Assembly (NCBI RefSeq): GCF_013363995.1
Contig: NZ_JABWGO010000010.1
Location: 309,005 to 373,004 of the forward strand
DNA from: Nonomuraea rhodomycinica
GTDB taxonomy: Bacteria > Actinomycetota > Actinomycetes > Streptosporangiales > Streptosporangiaceae
Direction: 5' to 3'
DNA: 64,000 bases
Shown: one piece after another, positions 25,530-33,559 of the stretch
How the letters are laid out: every line of letters starts with the position of its first letter
How positions within the stretch are numbered: the first letter of the stretch is position 1
Position numbers and translations under genes: made by a program
The notes under the pieces: model-generated
What the model saw: only the letters and a program-made list of their open reading frames with translations
The model's database searches: none
Told to the model about the DNA's origin: nothing

Positions 25530-25576
25530 GGGGTCAGGCCGGCTGTCCGGCCCGGGGTCAGGCCGGCTGTCCGGCC
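25530..25576. terminator. 24-bp tandem duplication carrying two GGCCGG...CCGGCC hairpins
   Basis: The 23-bp segment GGGGTCAGGCCGGCTGTCCGG-and-CC occurs at 25530-25552 and 25554-25576. Each copy contains GGCCGG-CTGT-CCGGCC, a 6-bp stem hairpin. It lies between two convergent genes and overlaps the 3' end of the DUF3817 gene, so it could end transcription from both sides. No U-tract follows. Confidence 0.5.
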
Positions 25577-25854
25577 GGGGTGCGCGCCGCCATCCGGCGT
25601 TCGAACCACACCGAGGTGAACGGCGGCACCGCGCACGCCAGGCCGAGCACCACCGCGCCCCGGCTCCAGCCGGCCTCCCGCGCCGAGAGCACCACGCCGG
25701 CCGCGTACAGCACGAACAGCGCCCCGTGGATCGGCCCGAAGATCTTCACGCCGAGTTCGCCGGTGGCGGCCACGTACTTGAAGAACATCCCGACCAGCAG
25801 GCCCGCCCACGAGCACGCCTCGGCCACCGCCACGACCCGGAACCAGCGCAGCAT
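25558..25854 (-). CDS. DUF3817 integral membrane protein
   Basis: The 98-residue protein has three hydrophobic helices and the DUF3817 pattern: RWFRVVAVAEACSWAGLLVGM, then GPIHGALFVLYAAGVVL and GLACAVPPFTSVWFERR. Function of the family is unknown. GGAAGG and GTGAGG precede the ATG at 25854. A 17-bp palindrome lies 34 bp upstream, and a duplicated 24-bp repeat forms the last codons (AGQPA). Confidence 0.85.
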   Translation of the reverse strand: MLRWFRVVAVAEACSWAGLLVGMFFKYVAATGELGVKIFGPIHGALFVLYAAGVVLSAREAGWSRGAVVLGLACAVPPFTSVWFERRMAARTPAGQPA

Positions 25855-25887
25855 GCCTCACCTTCCCACTCGCACGATCGCGCCACA

Positions 25888-25904
25888 CTCTACAGGCTGT
25901 AGAG
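25888..25904. promoter_or_regulatory. 17-bp palindrome upstream of DUF3817 gene, likely operator
   Basis: CTCTACAG and CTGTAGAG form a perfect 8-bp inverted repeat around one central G, 34 bp upstream of the DUF3817 start. TCTACA-n-TGTAGA is the kind of site bound by TetR or MarR regulators. No regulator gene is adjacent. Confidence 0.6.
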
Positions 25905-25914
25905 CAAGGGGCGC

Positions 25915-26103
25915 TCATCGCCTCATGGCCCGGTGACGCCTGAGCAGGGCCGTGACCCTCGCGTGGTCGCGGGCGCCGTTCAGCTCGGCGAGCAGATCGT
26001 CCGGACACAGCTCGTACAGTTCGCCCCACCAGCGGCGTGCCTTGTTGTCCCAGATCCGGTAGCCCCCGGGAACGCCTCGGGCGACGTAGCGCCTCCTGCT
26101 CAT
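25915..26103 (-). CDS. Small basic protein, unknown function
   Basis: The 62-residue protein starts MSRRRYVARGVPGGYRIWDN and has KARRWWGELYELCPDDLLAE, an aromatic, basic pattern seen in small conserved actinobacterial proteins. It ends with a basic helix (RVTALLRRHRAMRR). There are no membrane segments. A GGGTGACCGACG leader offers only a weak ribosome site. Coding reality is moderately supported by composition. Confidence 0.5.
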   Translation of the reverse strand: MSRRRYVARGVPGGYRIWDNKARRWWGELYELCPDDLLAELNGARDHARVTALLRRHRAMRR

Positions 26104-26152
26104 CGTCGGTCACCCCGCGATCGCCGGCCCCCGGCCGGGCTCGCCGCGTGCG

Positions 26153-26641
26153 TCAGGCCCGGAGGGAGGTCCACGCCTCCACCGTCGCTTCGGCGATGAG
26201 CTGGATGCGGCGGCCGTACGCTTCGTGCCCGTCGGCCACGAAGCTGCCCTCCCTGTAAGGCAAGCCCGAGAACGCGGCGCGGAAGCGCCCCGGAGGTCCG
26301 CCCGGCGGGAGCGGCTCGTACGGCGCCAGGGGTGCCATGTCGTAGCCCGACCGTGACCCGTGCCTGTTCCGCGCCACCTGATGAGCCGCCACGCGCAGCA
26401 ACGCGTCGAGGCCCTGGTCCACGTAGAGCTGCAACTGGCGGAACTGGCCGTCCAGGTACTTCTCGCGCGCCCGGGAGGGGTGCTGCAGGAGGTACGCGCA
26501 GACCACCGGCGCGTGCCAGCTGTACATCCGCGGATCGGCCTGCTCCTCGGCCAGGATCCCGTGATAGTAGTCCGCGCACACGCCCAGCGGGCCGGCCGTG
26601 GCGCCGCACTCGCACCGATTCGCGATGGGGATGTCCGTCAT
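26153..26641 (-). CDS. DUF5946-family protein
   Basis: The 162-residue protein opens CECGATAGPLGVCADYYHGI, with Cys residues that could bind a metal, and continues DPRMYSWHAPVVCAYLLQHP and RAREKYLDGQFRQLQLYVDQ, which fit DUF5946. Function is unknown. ATG at 26641 is chosen because the extension to 26797 is Arg/Ser-rich and non-conserved. It diverges from the FtsX-like gene at 26830. Confidence 0.7.
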   Translation of the reverse strand: MTDIPIANRCECGATAGPLGVCADYYHGILAEEQADPRMYSWHAPVVCAYLLQHPSRAREKYLDGQFRQLQLYVDQGLDALLRVAAHQVARNRHGSRSGYDMAPLAPYEPLPPGGPPGRFRAAFSGLPYREGSFVADGHEAYGRRIQLIAEATVEAWTSLRA

Positions 26642-26829
26642 GGCCCGCACCCTAGGCGGACGGCGCCGGCCTTGTCGATCACATTTCCCGGCCGGGCGGC
26701 GCCAGGAAGTCCTGCGGCTCGCGGTGCCGGAACTGGTACGTGGCGCCGCTGACGCGCAGCAGCCGCGCCTCGGAAGGCCCCGGAGCCGCGAGATCACCGC
26801 GTCCGTTCGGCGCTGCGTACGATCCGGCT

Positions 26830-28320
26830 ATGGAGCAAGTGATCTTGGCGGTGCTCAACGCGGCGCTGATGGTGACGATCCTGTGCGTCGCCGCGGCCCC
26901 CGTGTGCGGCTCCGTGGCGCTCGCGGTTCGCTCCGCCCCCAGCAGCCGTCATGCCCGCGTGAGCCGGCCCCATCTGGCCTGGGGAGCGGTTCTGTCGACC
27001 GTCGGCATCGTGGTGCTGGTGGTCACGCGGCCCACGCGCCACTACACGCCCTACGACGACGGCGGTCTGGCCCTCACCGTTCTCGCGGCCCTGGCGGGTG
27101 CGGCACTGCTCCTCCTCGGTATCGGCCCGTTCGTCTCATGGCTGCTGGTCCTGCTCGGGAGGCCGGCGGTACGGCTGACGCCGCCGATCCGCCTGGCGGC
27201 TCACGGCGCGGCCGGGCGCCGGGCAGCGGCAGCGGCGGCGACGACGGCGAGTGCGACGGCACTCGCGCTCACGTTCATGATCGTCGGGACGGCCCAGGTG
27301 GAGCAGGACAGAGCGGCGTACCGTCCACAGGCCCGCTCCGGCGCTCTCGTGGTGACCTGGCCCTCGCCGGAGCAGGCGGCGGCTGTGGGCAGGGTCGTCC
27401 AGCAGGAGCTACCCGAGGTGCCGATCGCGCAGAGCTATCGCCTGCCGAATTCCGGATTTCTGAGCCTGGACATCGTCGATGTGGACGCACCGGACCTGGA
27501 GAGCGGCACCTCGGCCGTGGTCATCGGTGACGAGGCGCTGCTCCGCTATCTCACCGCGGCCCCGTCGACGCCCTACGACGAGGACACGGCCGTGGTGATC
27601 ACGGCTGATGACACGGACGTCGACAAGGTGACGATCGACTACGGCGACTGCGGCGCGTCGTCAACCAGCAAGATCCTTCCCGCGATCGCCGCCAGATCCG
27701 CCGACCCGCAGGAGGAGAAGATCTTCATCCCGGTGCGGGCCGTGCGGGATCTCGGCTGTCGGCCGGAGCCCGAGGAGTTGGTCATCGACCCCTCCGTCCA
27801 CCGCACCACGGCGGAGGAGCAGGAGCGGCTCGATCGCCGGCTCGGTGAATCGGGAACCACCTACATCGAGCGAGGGTTCCAGGCCCCGGGGGGCTGGAAG
27901 GTCTTCGCCGGGGCGGCGTTGGCCCTCGCCCTCGGGGCTGCGTTGACCGCGACCCGCAGGACGCCTGCCGACTCCCGGTCGAGACGTGTGCTGCTGCGGG
28001 TCGGCGGCGCATCGACGGCGAGCCTGCGGTGGTTCGTCGCCTGTCGTGCGGGGCTCGTGGCGGTTTGCGGAACGGTGGTGGGCGCGGCCGCCGGGTGCGT
28101 CATGGGCCTGCGACTGGTGTGGCCGCTGACGGAGTCGTCCGAATGGGACGCGCCGCCACGGGTACCCTTCGAGACCCCGTGGCCGGCGATCGCCGTGCTC
28201 GTCGCCGGTCTTCCCGTCCTCACCGCGGCCATCGCCGCTGTTCTCGGCGTGACCTGGCGCGAGTCGCGCGAAGCGGCGGCACATCACGTCGAGCTTGATC
28301 GCTCATCTGCGGCCGACTAA
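26830..28320 (+). CDS. FtsX-like permease (ABC-type membrane protein)
   Basis: The 496-residue protein has three N-terminal hydrophobic segments, an extracytoplasmic middle (about 160-340) and then four C-terminal helices ending in a soluble tail. This is the layout of one half of a MacB/FtsX-type ABC permease, and RRVLLRVGGASTASLRWFVA resembles the FtsX coupling region. No ATPase is adjacent. ATG at 26830 is preceded by TACGAT 6 nt upstream, so the mRNA may be leaderless. Substrate unknown. Confidence 0.7.
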   Translation: MEQVILAVLNAALMVTILCVAAAPVCGSVALAVRSAPSSRHARVSRPHLAWGAVLSTVGIVVLVVTRPTRHYTPYDDGGLALTVLAALAGAALLLLGIGPFVSWLLVLLGRPAVRLTPPIRLAAHGAAGRRAAAAAATTASATALALTFMIVGTAQVEQDRAAYRPQARSGALVVTWPSPEQAAAVGRVVQQELPEVPIAQSYRLPNSGFLSLDIVDVDAPDLESGTSAVVIGDEALLRYLTAAPSTPYDEDTAVVITADDTDVDKVTIDYGDCGASSTSKILPAIAARSADPQEEKIFIPVRAVRDLGCRPEPEELVIDPSVHRTTAEEQERLDRRLGESGTTYIERGFQAPGGWKVFAGAALALALGAALTATRRTPADSRSRRVLLRVGGASTASLRWFVACRAGLVAVCGTVVGAAAGCVMGLRLVWPLTESSEWDAPPRVPFETPWPAIAVLVAGLPVLTAAIAAVLGVTWRESREAAAHHVELDRSSAAD

Positions 28321-28373
28321 GGTGGCGACCTTCGGTCGGCGCGGCCCTCCGGAGTCCCTGAAGGCGATCGCTC

Positions 28374-28895
28374 ATGACGGAGCCGGACCCGACCCCCGCA
28401 CGACGTCGGCTCGACGCGGCGCTGACCCGCGTGGCCGTCACGTTCCGCGGCATGACCGCCCGCCCCGACGAGCACAACTGTGAGTGCCACTGGGGCAGCG
28501 CGGCGGAGCTCGCCCTGTTGAAGGTGCCGGACGTAGAGCTCCACGCCGACCTGCTGCGTCGCACGTGGGAGGCACCCGACTGGGACGACCACGCGGCCGT
28601 GCTCCGCCGCATCCTGCCCCAGTTCTCCAGGGCCCTGGTCGCAGGAAGTGTCGAGCCTGTCCTCGGCATGGAGGGGGCCGGGCTCTCGTTCGCGCGGGGA
28701 AAGTGGTGGCAGTGGCCCGCTGATCAAGCCGCCGCGGTGCGGGAGTTCCTGGATGCCTGGTGGTGCCACACGCTCGTCGAGCCGGATCCCGCCGTCGCCC
28801 CGCACGAGGTCTTCGCTCTGTGCGCCGAGGCACCTGACCTACTGGGAGGGCGGCCTGCCGGCCGGCTCACTCGCGTGGGTCAGCATGGAGCGTGA
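28374..28895 (+). CDS. Hypothetical protein, probably C-terminally frameshifted
   Basis: The 173-residue frame begins TEPDPTPARRRLDAALTRVA and contains NCECHWGSAAELALLKVPD, a conserved-looking pattern. Near residue 150 the protein turns into GGRPAGRLTRVGQHGA. The next frame from about 28829 reads AWVSMEREEEWCAELAAWL and SRRASQDRLRA to a stop at 29013, which looks like the lost C-terminus. A deletion with frameshift near 28830 is likely. The gene follows the FtsX-like gene on the same strand by 53 bp. Confidence 0.55.
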   Translation: MTEPDPTPARRRLDAALTRVAVTFRGMTARPDEHNCECHWGSAAELALLKVPDVELHADLLRRTWEAPDWDDHAAVLRRILPQFSRALVAGSVEPVLGMEGAGLSFARGKWWQWPADQAAAVREFLDAWWCHTLVEPDPAVAPHEVFALCAEAPDLLGGRPAGRLTRVGQHGA

Positions 28896-29009
28896 GGAGG
28901 AGTGGTGCGCCGAGCTGGCGGCGTGGTTGTCGCGTCGCGCTTCCCAGGACCGGCTCCGCGCCAGGACTCCTGCCGGTAGCCACGCGCCGTGGAGAACGAC
29001 GACGCCTTC

Positions 29010-29120
29010 ATGAGCACGCCCCACTACGACGTCTTCCTCATCGTGGTCGTGCAGGTGGTGCTCCTCCTGCTGCCCACCGTCGTCTGGCTCACCGTGACGC
29101 TGCTGCGCGGCCGTAGGTAG
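29010..29120 (+). CDS. Tiny single-pass membrane protein
   Basis: This 36-residue frame encodes MSTPHYDVFLIVVVQVVLLL and a further hydrophobic run ending LRGRR. It is one transmembrane helix with a positive C-terminus and a clean start and stop. A weak GGAGAA lies upstream. It overlaps the end of the displaced frame of the preceding gene. Coding status rests on composition only. Confidence 0.4.
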   Translation: MSTPHYDVFLIVVVQVVLLLLPTVVWLTVTLLRGRR

Positions 29121-29124
29121 CGCC

Positions 29125-29478
29125 TCACCGGCGGCTGATGGAGTACCGGTCGATCGGGAGCACCAGGGCGTACAGCTGTCGTCCCGCCCACGGCGGCAGG
29201 GCGAGGAGAGCCTGCTGCAGCCGCCGGCGAGGCGCGTCGCCGGTGCACTCGTCGCAGAGGCACCTGTGGAAGAGGCGGTCGGCGGTGCCGGGCAGGGTCG
29301 CGTGCTGCCAGGCCACCAGGGCGTCCGCCACGGCGCCCGGCCACATCCGGGTGTGTTCGAGTGCGATCACCGCGCCCATGGGACGACGGCCGAGCCCGGG
29401 GACATGGTGGATCAGGTCTCTGTGGGCGCCGCACGACGATCTCCGCGTACGGACCTCCGAGGGACGCCTACGCGGCAT
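29125..29478 (-). CDS. Hypothetical protein
   Basis: The 117-residue basic protein opens with an Arg-rich region (MPRRRPSEVRTRRSSCGAHR) and ends with a helical part (RRRLQQALLALPPWAGRQLY and ALVLPIDRYSISRR). A CxxC-like CLCDECTG lies in the middle and could bind a metal. No family is recognised. A shorter start at MGAVIALEH (about 29379) is possible. Confidence 0.55.
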   Translation of the reverse strand: MPRRRPSEVRTRRSSCGAHRDLIHHVPGLGRRPMGAVIALEHTRMWPGAVADALVAWQHATLPGTADRLFHRCLCDECTGDAPRRRLQQALLALPPWAGRQLYALVLPIDRYSISRR

Positions 29479-29524
29479 GGCCCTTTCGGGACGATGTCAT
29501 GGGCACGATGATCGCACGCCCTCC

Positions 29525-30310
29525 TCAGCGGAGGAACTCCAGGAGCACCGGGACGATGGCGTCGGGGGAAGGGCCGTGGCCCTGGCCGGGCAGGACGCGG
29601 CGGGTGGCGTCGGGAAGGGCGGCCGCCACCGCGTCGGCGGCCTCCGGCATGCCGGGGAAGGTCTCGGTGCCCGAGTACACGATCGCCGGCACTGTGACCG
29701 AGGACCAGCGGCCGGCCCAGTCGGGGTCGGTGTTGACGTCGTGGACGGACGCGAGGTCGTAGACGAGCGTGGGGGCGACCGCCACCAGGTCGGCCCAGCC
29801 GGGGCCCTGGGCCATGCCCTCGACGGCCTCGGCCGGCACGCCGAACACCGCCGTCATCTCGTAGCGCATCGCCTCGTCGTGCTTGCCCTCGGCCAGCAGG
29901 GCGCGCATCGTGTCGAGGTGCGTGCCGTGGTCGAGGCCGGCGAACAGCGGCGGCTCGTAGAGGGCGAGCGCGGTGACGCCGACGCCGGCCTGCGCGGCGG
30001 CCAGCGCCACGGTCGCCCCGGACGAGCTGCTGTAGAGGGTCGCGGTGCCGCCGGCCGCCTTGATCAGCGCCGCGACGTCCTCGACCTCCCGCTCCAGCGC
30101 CCAGGGCGCGGTGTCGCCGGACCGGCCGCGTCCGCGCCGGTCGTAGTCGATCGCGGTGAAACCCTCGTCGGCGAGCCGCCGCGCGACCTCCGCGGTGTTC
30201 TGGTCGATGGCGCGGTACTGGGTGGCGCCGCCGATGAAGATGATCGCGGGCCCGTCACCGTAGCGGTCGTAGTCGATGACCGTGCCGTCGTGGGAGATGA
30301 CCGTGCTCAA
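29525..30310 (-). CDS. Alpha/beta-hydrolase
   Basis: The 261-residue protein is a single alpha/beta-hydrolase domain: IIFIGGATQYRA (oxyanion region), AIDYDRRGRGRSGDTAPW, nucleophile in LYSSSSGATVALAAA (near residue 96) and a His-containing LPGQGHGPSPDAI near the end. It resembles haloperoxidase/esterase-like hydrolases. The substrate is unknown. It follows the SARP gene on the same strand by 51 bp and may be in its operon. Confidence 0.85.
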   Translation of the reverse strand: MSTVISHDGTVIDYDRYGDGPAIIFIGGATQYRAIDQNTAEVARRLADEGFTAIDYDRRGRGRSGDTAPWALEREVEDVAALIKAAGGTATLYSSSSGATVALAAAQAGVGVTALALYEPPLFAGLDHGTHLDTMRALLAEGKHDEAMRYEMTAVFGVPAEAVEGMAQGPGWADLVAVAPTLVYDLASVHDVNTDPDWAGRWSSVTVPAIVYSGTETFPGMPEAADAVAAALPDATRRVLPGQGHGPSPDAIVPVLLEFLR

Positions 30311-30361
30311 GGTCCTGCCTCGATTCGTGCCGTTCGGGGTGTGCGGAGGTGGCGGGCGGGT

Positions 30362-31387
30362 TCACGGGTGCCGCCACCGGCACACAGTACGGCCCCGGAC
30401 CGACAATTCTGGTCCGGCGCCCCCCGCGCGGCGTAAGGCCGCCGGCCGGCGGAGGGCGCATTCGCGGAGCGGGGAAGCGGGAGCGGGACCGGGAGCGGGT
30501 GCGGGACCGGGAGCGGGTGCGGGACCGGGAGCGGGTGCGGGACCGGGAGCGGGTGCGGGACCGGGAGCGGGTGCGGGAGCAGGCGCCGGGGCGGGGGTCA
30601 GTGTGACGGTGTCGTGCTCCGCGGCCGGGTGGAGGTCCGCGCCCAGGGTGTCGGCGTGGTGGAGGATGTCACGTTCCAGGGCCCTCAGCTCGGGGCCCGG
30701 GTCGAGGCCGAGCTGGTCGGCCAGCAGCCGTCCCGCCCGGCGGAGCACGCCCAGCGCCTCCGCCTGCCGGCCCGTACGGTACAGCGAGAGCGCCAGCAGG
30801 CACCACAGCCGCTCGCGCAGCGGGTTGGCCGTCGTCTCGGCCTCCAGCGTCGCGATCACGGCATCGGGACGGCGCAGCGCGAGCAGCGCCCGGGCGTGCC
30901 GCTCCACGGCGACGAGACGCGACTCGTTCAGCCGCCTGACCTCCGCGACCGCCCACGGCTGGTCGTCGAACTCGGCGTACGGCTGCCCCCGCCACAGGTG
31001 CAGCGCCTCCTCCAGGCAGGCCAGGGCCGCGCGGGGCGGCTGCCGTTCCGCCTGGTCCACGAGCGCGGTGAAGCGGACGGCGTCCACCTGCTCGGTCGCC
31101 AGCAGGTAGCCGGGCGGGCGGCTGACCAGCAGGGCCGGCCGGGAGCGCGGCCGGCGCCCGGGTTCGAGCGCGCGGCGCAGATGGGACACGTACGAGTGCA
31201 GCGACGGCAGGGCGCTGGGCGGCGGCATGTCCCCGTACAGCGCGTGGAGCAGGGCGTCGGTGGAGACCACCGCGCCCGGCACGGCCAGCAGCCGGGCCAG
31301 CACGGTGCGCGGGCGGGGGCCGCCTAGGGCGGCGGCCCGGCCCGTGTCGTCGCGCGCCTCAACCGGTCCGAGGACTCGGAACTCCAC
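30362..31387 (-). CDS. SARP/AfsR-type regulator with an APAPGP repeat tail
   Basis: The 341-residue protein starts with a winged-helix OmpR-type DNA-binding domain (residues 1-95, RVLGPVEARDDTGRAAALGG) followed by the bacterial transcriptional activator domain (about 100-245, including ALHLWRGQPYAEFDDQPW and LWCLLALSLYRTGRQAEAL). The typical downstream NB-ARC or TPR domains of AfsR are missing. After residue 250 it becomes a Pro/Ala tail of repeated APAPGP from the 18-bp array, then 37 residues without resemblance to the family. SARP proteins often activate secondary-metabolite clusters. Confidence 0.82.
   Translation of the reverse strand: MEFRVLGPVEARDDTGRAAALGGPRPRTVLARLLAVPGAVVSTDALLHALYGDMPPPSALPSLHSYVSHLRRALEPGRRPRSRPALLVSRPPGYLLATEQVDAVRFTALVDQAERQPPRAALACLEEALHLWRGQPYAEFDDQPWAVAEVRRLNESRLVAVERHARALLALRRPDAVIATLEAETTANPLRERLWCLLALSLYRTGRQAEALGVLRRAGRLLADQLGLDPGPELRALERDILHHADTLGADLHPAAEHDTVTLTPAPAPAPAPAPGPAPAPGPAPAPGPAPAPGPAPAPGPAPASPLRECALRRPAALRRAGGAGPELSVRGRTVCRWRHP
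30485..30574 (+). repeat. Five copies of an 18-bp unit, G-quadruplex-prone
   Basis: The unit GGGACCGGGAGCGGGTGC repeats five times at 30485-30502, 30503-30520, 30521-30538, 30539-30556 and 30557-30574. GGG runs occur every 6 nt for over 90 bp on the plus strand, which is ideal spacing for a G-quadruplex. On the reverse strand the unit encodes APAPGP in frame with the SARP gene. Confidence 0.95.
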
Positions 31388-31391
31388 CGGA

Positions 31392-32159
31392 TCAGGCCCT
31401 TCCGGAAGCGGGGGAGCCCAGGACCTGGCCCGGCCGGGCGACGAGCATCAGCCCGAGCGCCGCGTACCCGATGACCAGGTGGCCGGCGCCCACCCAGCGG
31501 GACAGGTCCTCGCCGACCAGCAGGAAGCTGGGGACGGTGACGACCGCCCAGCTCTCGGCGACCAGCGGCCACCAGCGCAGCAGGCCGCTCCACCGGCCCG
31601 CGGTGGCGAGCTTCACGCTGATGGCGGCCATGCCGAGCATCGACAGCGGCCAGCACAGGTCGAGCGGTGCCAGCCAGGCCGCGTTCTTGAGGTCGTCGGG
31701 CAGGACGCCGTGCAGCAGCGACCAGACGGAGGCCACGCCGAGCACGACCGCCTCGACGCGGAGCGCGATGGCGGCGGCGCGGGAGGTGCCGATGGCCCGG
31801 GTGCGCAGCTGCACCCACAGCAGGCAGAACACGCCGAGCTGGAAGCACAGGCCGGTCAGGTCGACGACGCGCTCGCCCACGCCGACGCCGGTCGAGCCGA
31901 AGATGGAGATGGCCGTCGCCCAGGTGAGCGCACCGGCCGTGAGCCCGGCGCCGGCGCGCCGGACGGCGGCGGCGCCGACCGGCCGCGCCGCCCCCACCGG
32001 CCGCGCCACGCCGGCCGTTCCCGATCCGCCGGCCGCTCCGGATCCGCCTGCCGGTCGCGACCGGTTGGCCGGTCGCGATCCGTTGACGCCGGCCGGGGGA
32101 GCGGCCGGGGGAAGGTCCGTGCGGGCCTTGGCCGGCTCGTCGGTGATGCGCGCGTCCAT
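31392..32159 (-). CDS. Multi-pass membrane protein, unknown function
   Basis: The 255-residue protein has a Pro/Gly/Ser-rich cytoplasmic head (residues 1-70) and about six helices (from LTAGALTWATAISIFG onward). AGGAGG lies upstream of ATG 32159. It lies 4 bp before the SARP start on the same strand, so the two likely share a transcript. The N-terminal head contains Arg-Pro-Ala repeats (ARPVGAARPVGAA). No domain was recognised. Confidence 0.75.
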   Translation of the reverse strand: MDARITDEPAKARTDLPPAAPPAGVNGSRPANRSRPAGGSGAAGGSGTAGVARPVGAARPVGAAAVRRAGAGLTAGALTWATAISIFGSTGVGVGERVVDLTGLCFQLGVFCLLWVQLRTRAIGTSRAAAIALRVEAVVLGVASVWSLLHGVLPDDLKNAAWLAPLDLCWPLSMLGMAAISVKLATAGRWSGLLRWWPLVAESWAVVTVPSFLLVGEDLSRWVGAGHLVIGYAALGLMLVARPGQVLGSPASGRA

Positions 32160-32269
32160 GAGTGCCTCCTGTGGGGGCCGTCGGGGTGTGACGGTGTCCA
32201 CGATCGGCGTTGGCCGTCCCGGGCCGGCAGGGGCGCGCGTCCCTGATCGGGTCCCGGACGCCGGCCCCC

Positions 32270-32317
32270 TTGTCCCGGGACAACCTGTCCCGGGACAAGC
32301 TGCCTGTCCCGGGCAAG
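32270..32317. promoter_or_regulatory. Cluster of three GTCCCGGGAC-type palindromes
   Basis: TTGTCCCGGGACAA (32270-32283) is a perfect 14-bp palindrome, TGTCCCGGGACA (32286-32297) a perfect 12-bp palindrome, and a third degenerate copy lies at 32304-32317. Centres are 15 and 19 bp apart. They lie about 110-160 bp upstream of the membrane-protein start and 13-60 bp downstream of the preceding gene's stop. Cooperative operator or hairpin terminator are both possible. Confidence 0.6.
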
Positions 32318-32330
32318 GGGCCTCGGGCGG

Positions 32331-32861
32331 CTAGGAGTCGCGCCAGCCCGCCGCGTTGGAGCACGACTCGCGGCTGATCCCCGACCCGGTGTCGGGGAAG
32401 TCCCCGTGGCGCCGATGGTGGAGGTGGGCGAAGAAGTAACACATCTCCGCGCACTCGGCGTCGGGCACCGCGGCCTTCGGGTCGTCGGCCACGGCGGCGT
32501 AGAAGTCGCGGCCCAGCGCCACCACGAAGCCGCGGGCGTACAGGAAACCGTCGTCGGAGCCCCCGACGACCCCATGGAGGTCGGCCCGGTCGAGGTCGTA
32601 CAGCTTGGCCTCGACCACCCGGTCGAGGCGCGTGAGCTCGTCCGACGGCAACTTCCCGCTGATGAAGCGCAGGTTGCTCAGGAAGTCGTCGAGGGCCGCC
32701 TCCACCACCGTGAACGGAGTGGGGCCGCTGAGGTCGTCACCGGCCATCTGGTTCGCCAGCGCCCATCGCGCCTGGCCGACCTCGCCGCCCAGAGGCGCCC
32801 ACGCCGCCTCCAGCAGGCTCCAGAGACGTTCCTCGTCCTCCGCCGGGAACCGCCGCTCCAT
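32331..32861 (-). CDS. DUF4240-family protein
   Basis: The 176-residue protein shows the DUF4240 style: ERLWSLLEAAWAPLGGEVGQ near the start, then GGSDDGFLYARGFVVALGRD and FYAAVADDPKAAV. Function of the family is unknown. ATG at 32861 follows TAGGAG with good spacing; the 19 residues upstream of it are unlikely to be translated. It lies 40 bp downstream of the membrane gene at 32902-33498 on the same strand. Confidence 0.75.
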   Translation of the reverse strand: MERRFPAEDEERLWSLLEAAWAPLGGEVGQARWALANQMAGDDLSGPTPFTVVEAALDDFLSNLRFISGKLPSDELTRLDRVVEAKLYDLDRADLHGVVGGSDDGFLYARGFVVALGRDFYAAVADDPKAAVPDAECAEMCYFFAHLHHRRHGDFPDTGSGISRESCSNAAGWRDS

Positions 32862-32901
32862 CCGTACTCCTACAGTCGTGTGATCAGTGGCGACCACACA
32901 A

Positions 32902-33498
32902 TCAGGAGGCACCGACAAGAGAGCGCCACCCGAAGGTGACGGAGCCCGCCACGAGCACCACCCCCGACAGCATGCCGCTGAGCAGCGGTACCCAGGAGAC
33001 GGCCGGCGTCGAGGCCAGGACGAGGCCCGCCACCCCCAGCACGGTGAGGACGGCGCCGGGAACGGCGATGCTCCAGTCCTTCCAGACCGGCGCCAGCGCG
33101 ACGAAGTGCACGCCCACCACGAACGCCACCCACGCCACGTTGCCCTGCTCCGGACGGTCGAGGAGGGCCAGCACCCGCAGCCCGCCGAAGAGCAGCAGCA
33201 CCTCGGCCGCCACGATGATCAGGTATCCGCGGCCGAACATGCCCTTCCGCGCCTCCGCGGCCGGCCGCTTCCCTCCCGCCTCCGCGGCCGGCCGCTCCCC
33301 TCCCGCCTCCGCGGCGGACCGCTCCTTCCGTACCGTGGCGAACCACATGGCCACGACGGCCGCGGCCCCCAGACAGGCGGCCACCCGCAGGACGTCGGCG
33401 GCCCCGGTGTTCAGCGGGCTCCGGGCGTTGACGACCACGAAGACCGCGCCGAAGACGGCGCCCACCAACAATCCGTTCATTCGTTGCATGACGCTCAT
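32902..33498 (-). CDS. Multi-pass membrane protein with short repeat linker
   Basis: The 198-residue protein has about six hydrophobic segments split by a charged linker of three nine-residue AAEAGGERP-like repeats, encoded by a 27-bp unit at 33251, 33278 and 33305. No known domain. The start could be ATG 33498, 33489 or 33480; none has a clear ribosome site. It lies 61 bp downstream of the LuxR gene and may be a target of it. Confidence 0.7.
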   Translation of the reverse strand: MSVMQRMNGLLVGAVFGAVFVVVNARSPLNTGAADVLRVAACLGAAAVVAMWFATVRKERSAAEAGGERPAAEAGGKRPAAEARKGMFGRGYLIIVAAEVLLLFGGLRVLALLDRPEQGNVAWVAFVVGVHFVALAPVWKDWSIAVPGAVLTVLGVAGLVLASTPAVSWVPLLSGMLSGVVLVAGSVTFGWRSLVGAS

Positions 33499-33559
33499 TG
33501 AATCGGCGGCCGGGCCACGGCCGCACGGGGGCTGGGGCGAGCACGGGGTCGGTCTCGCC

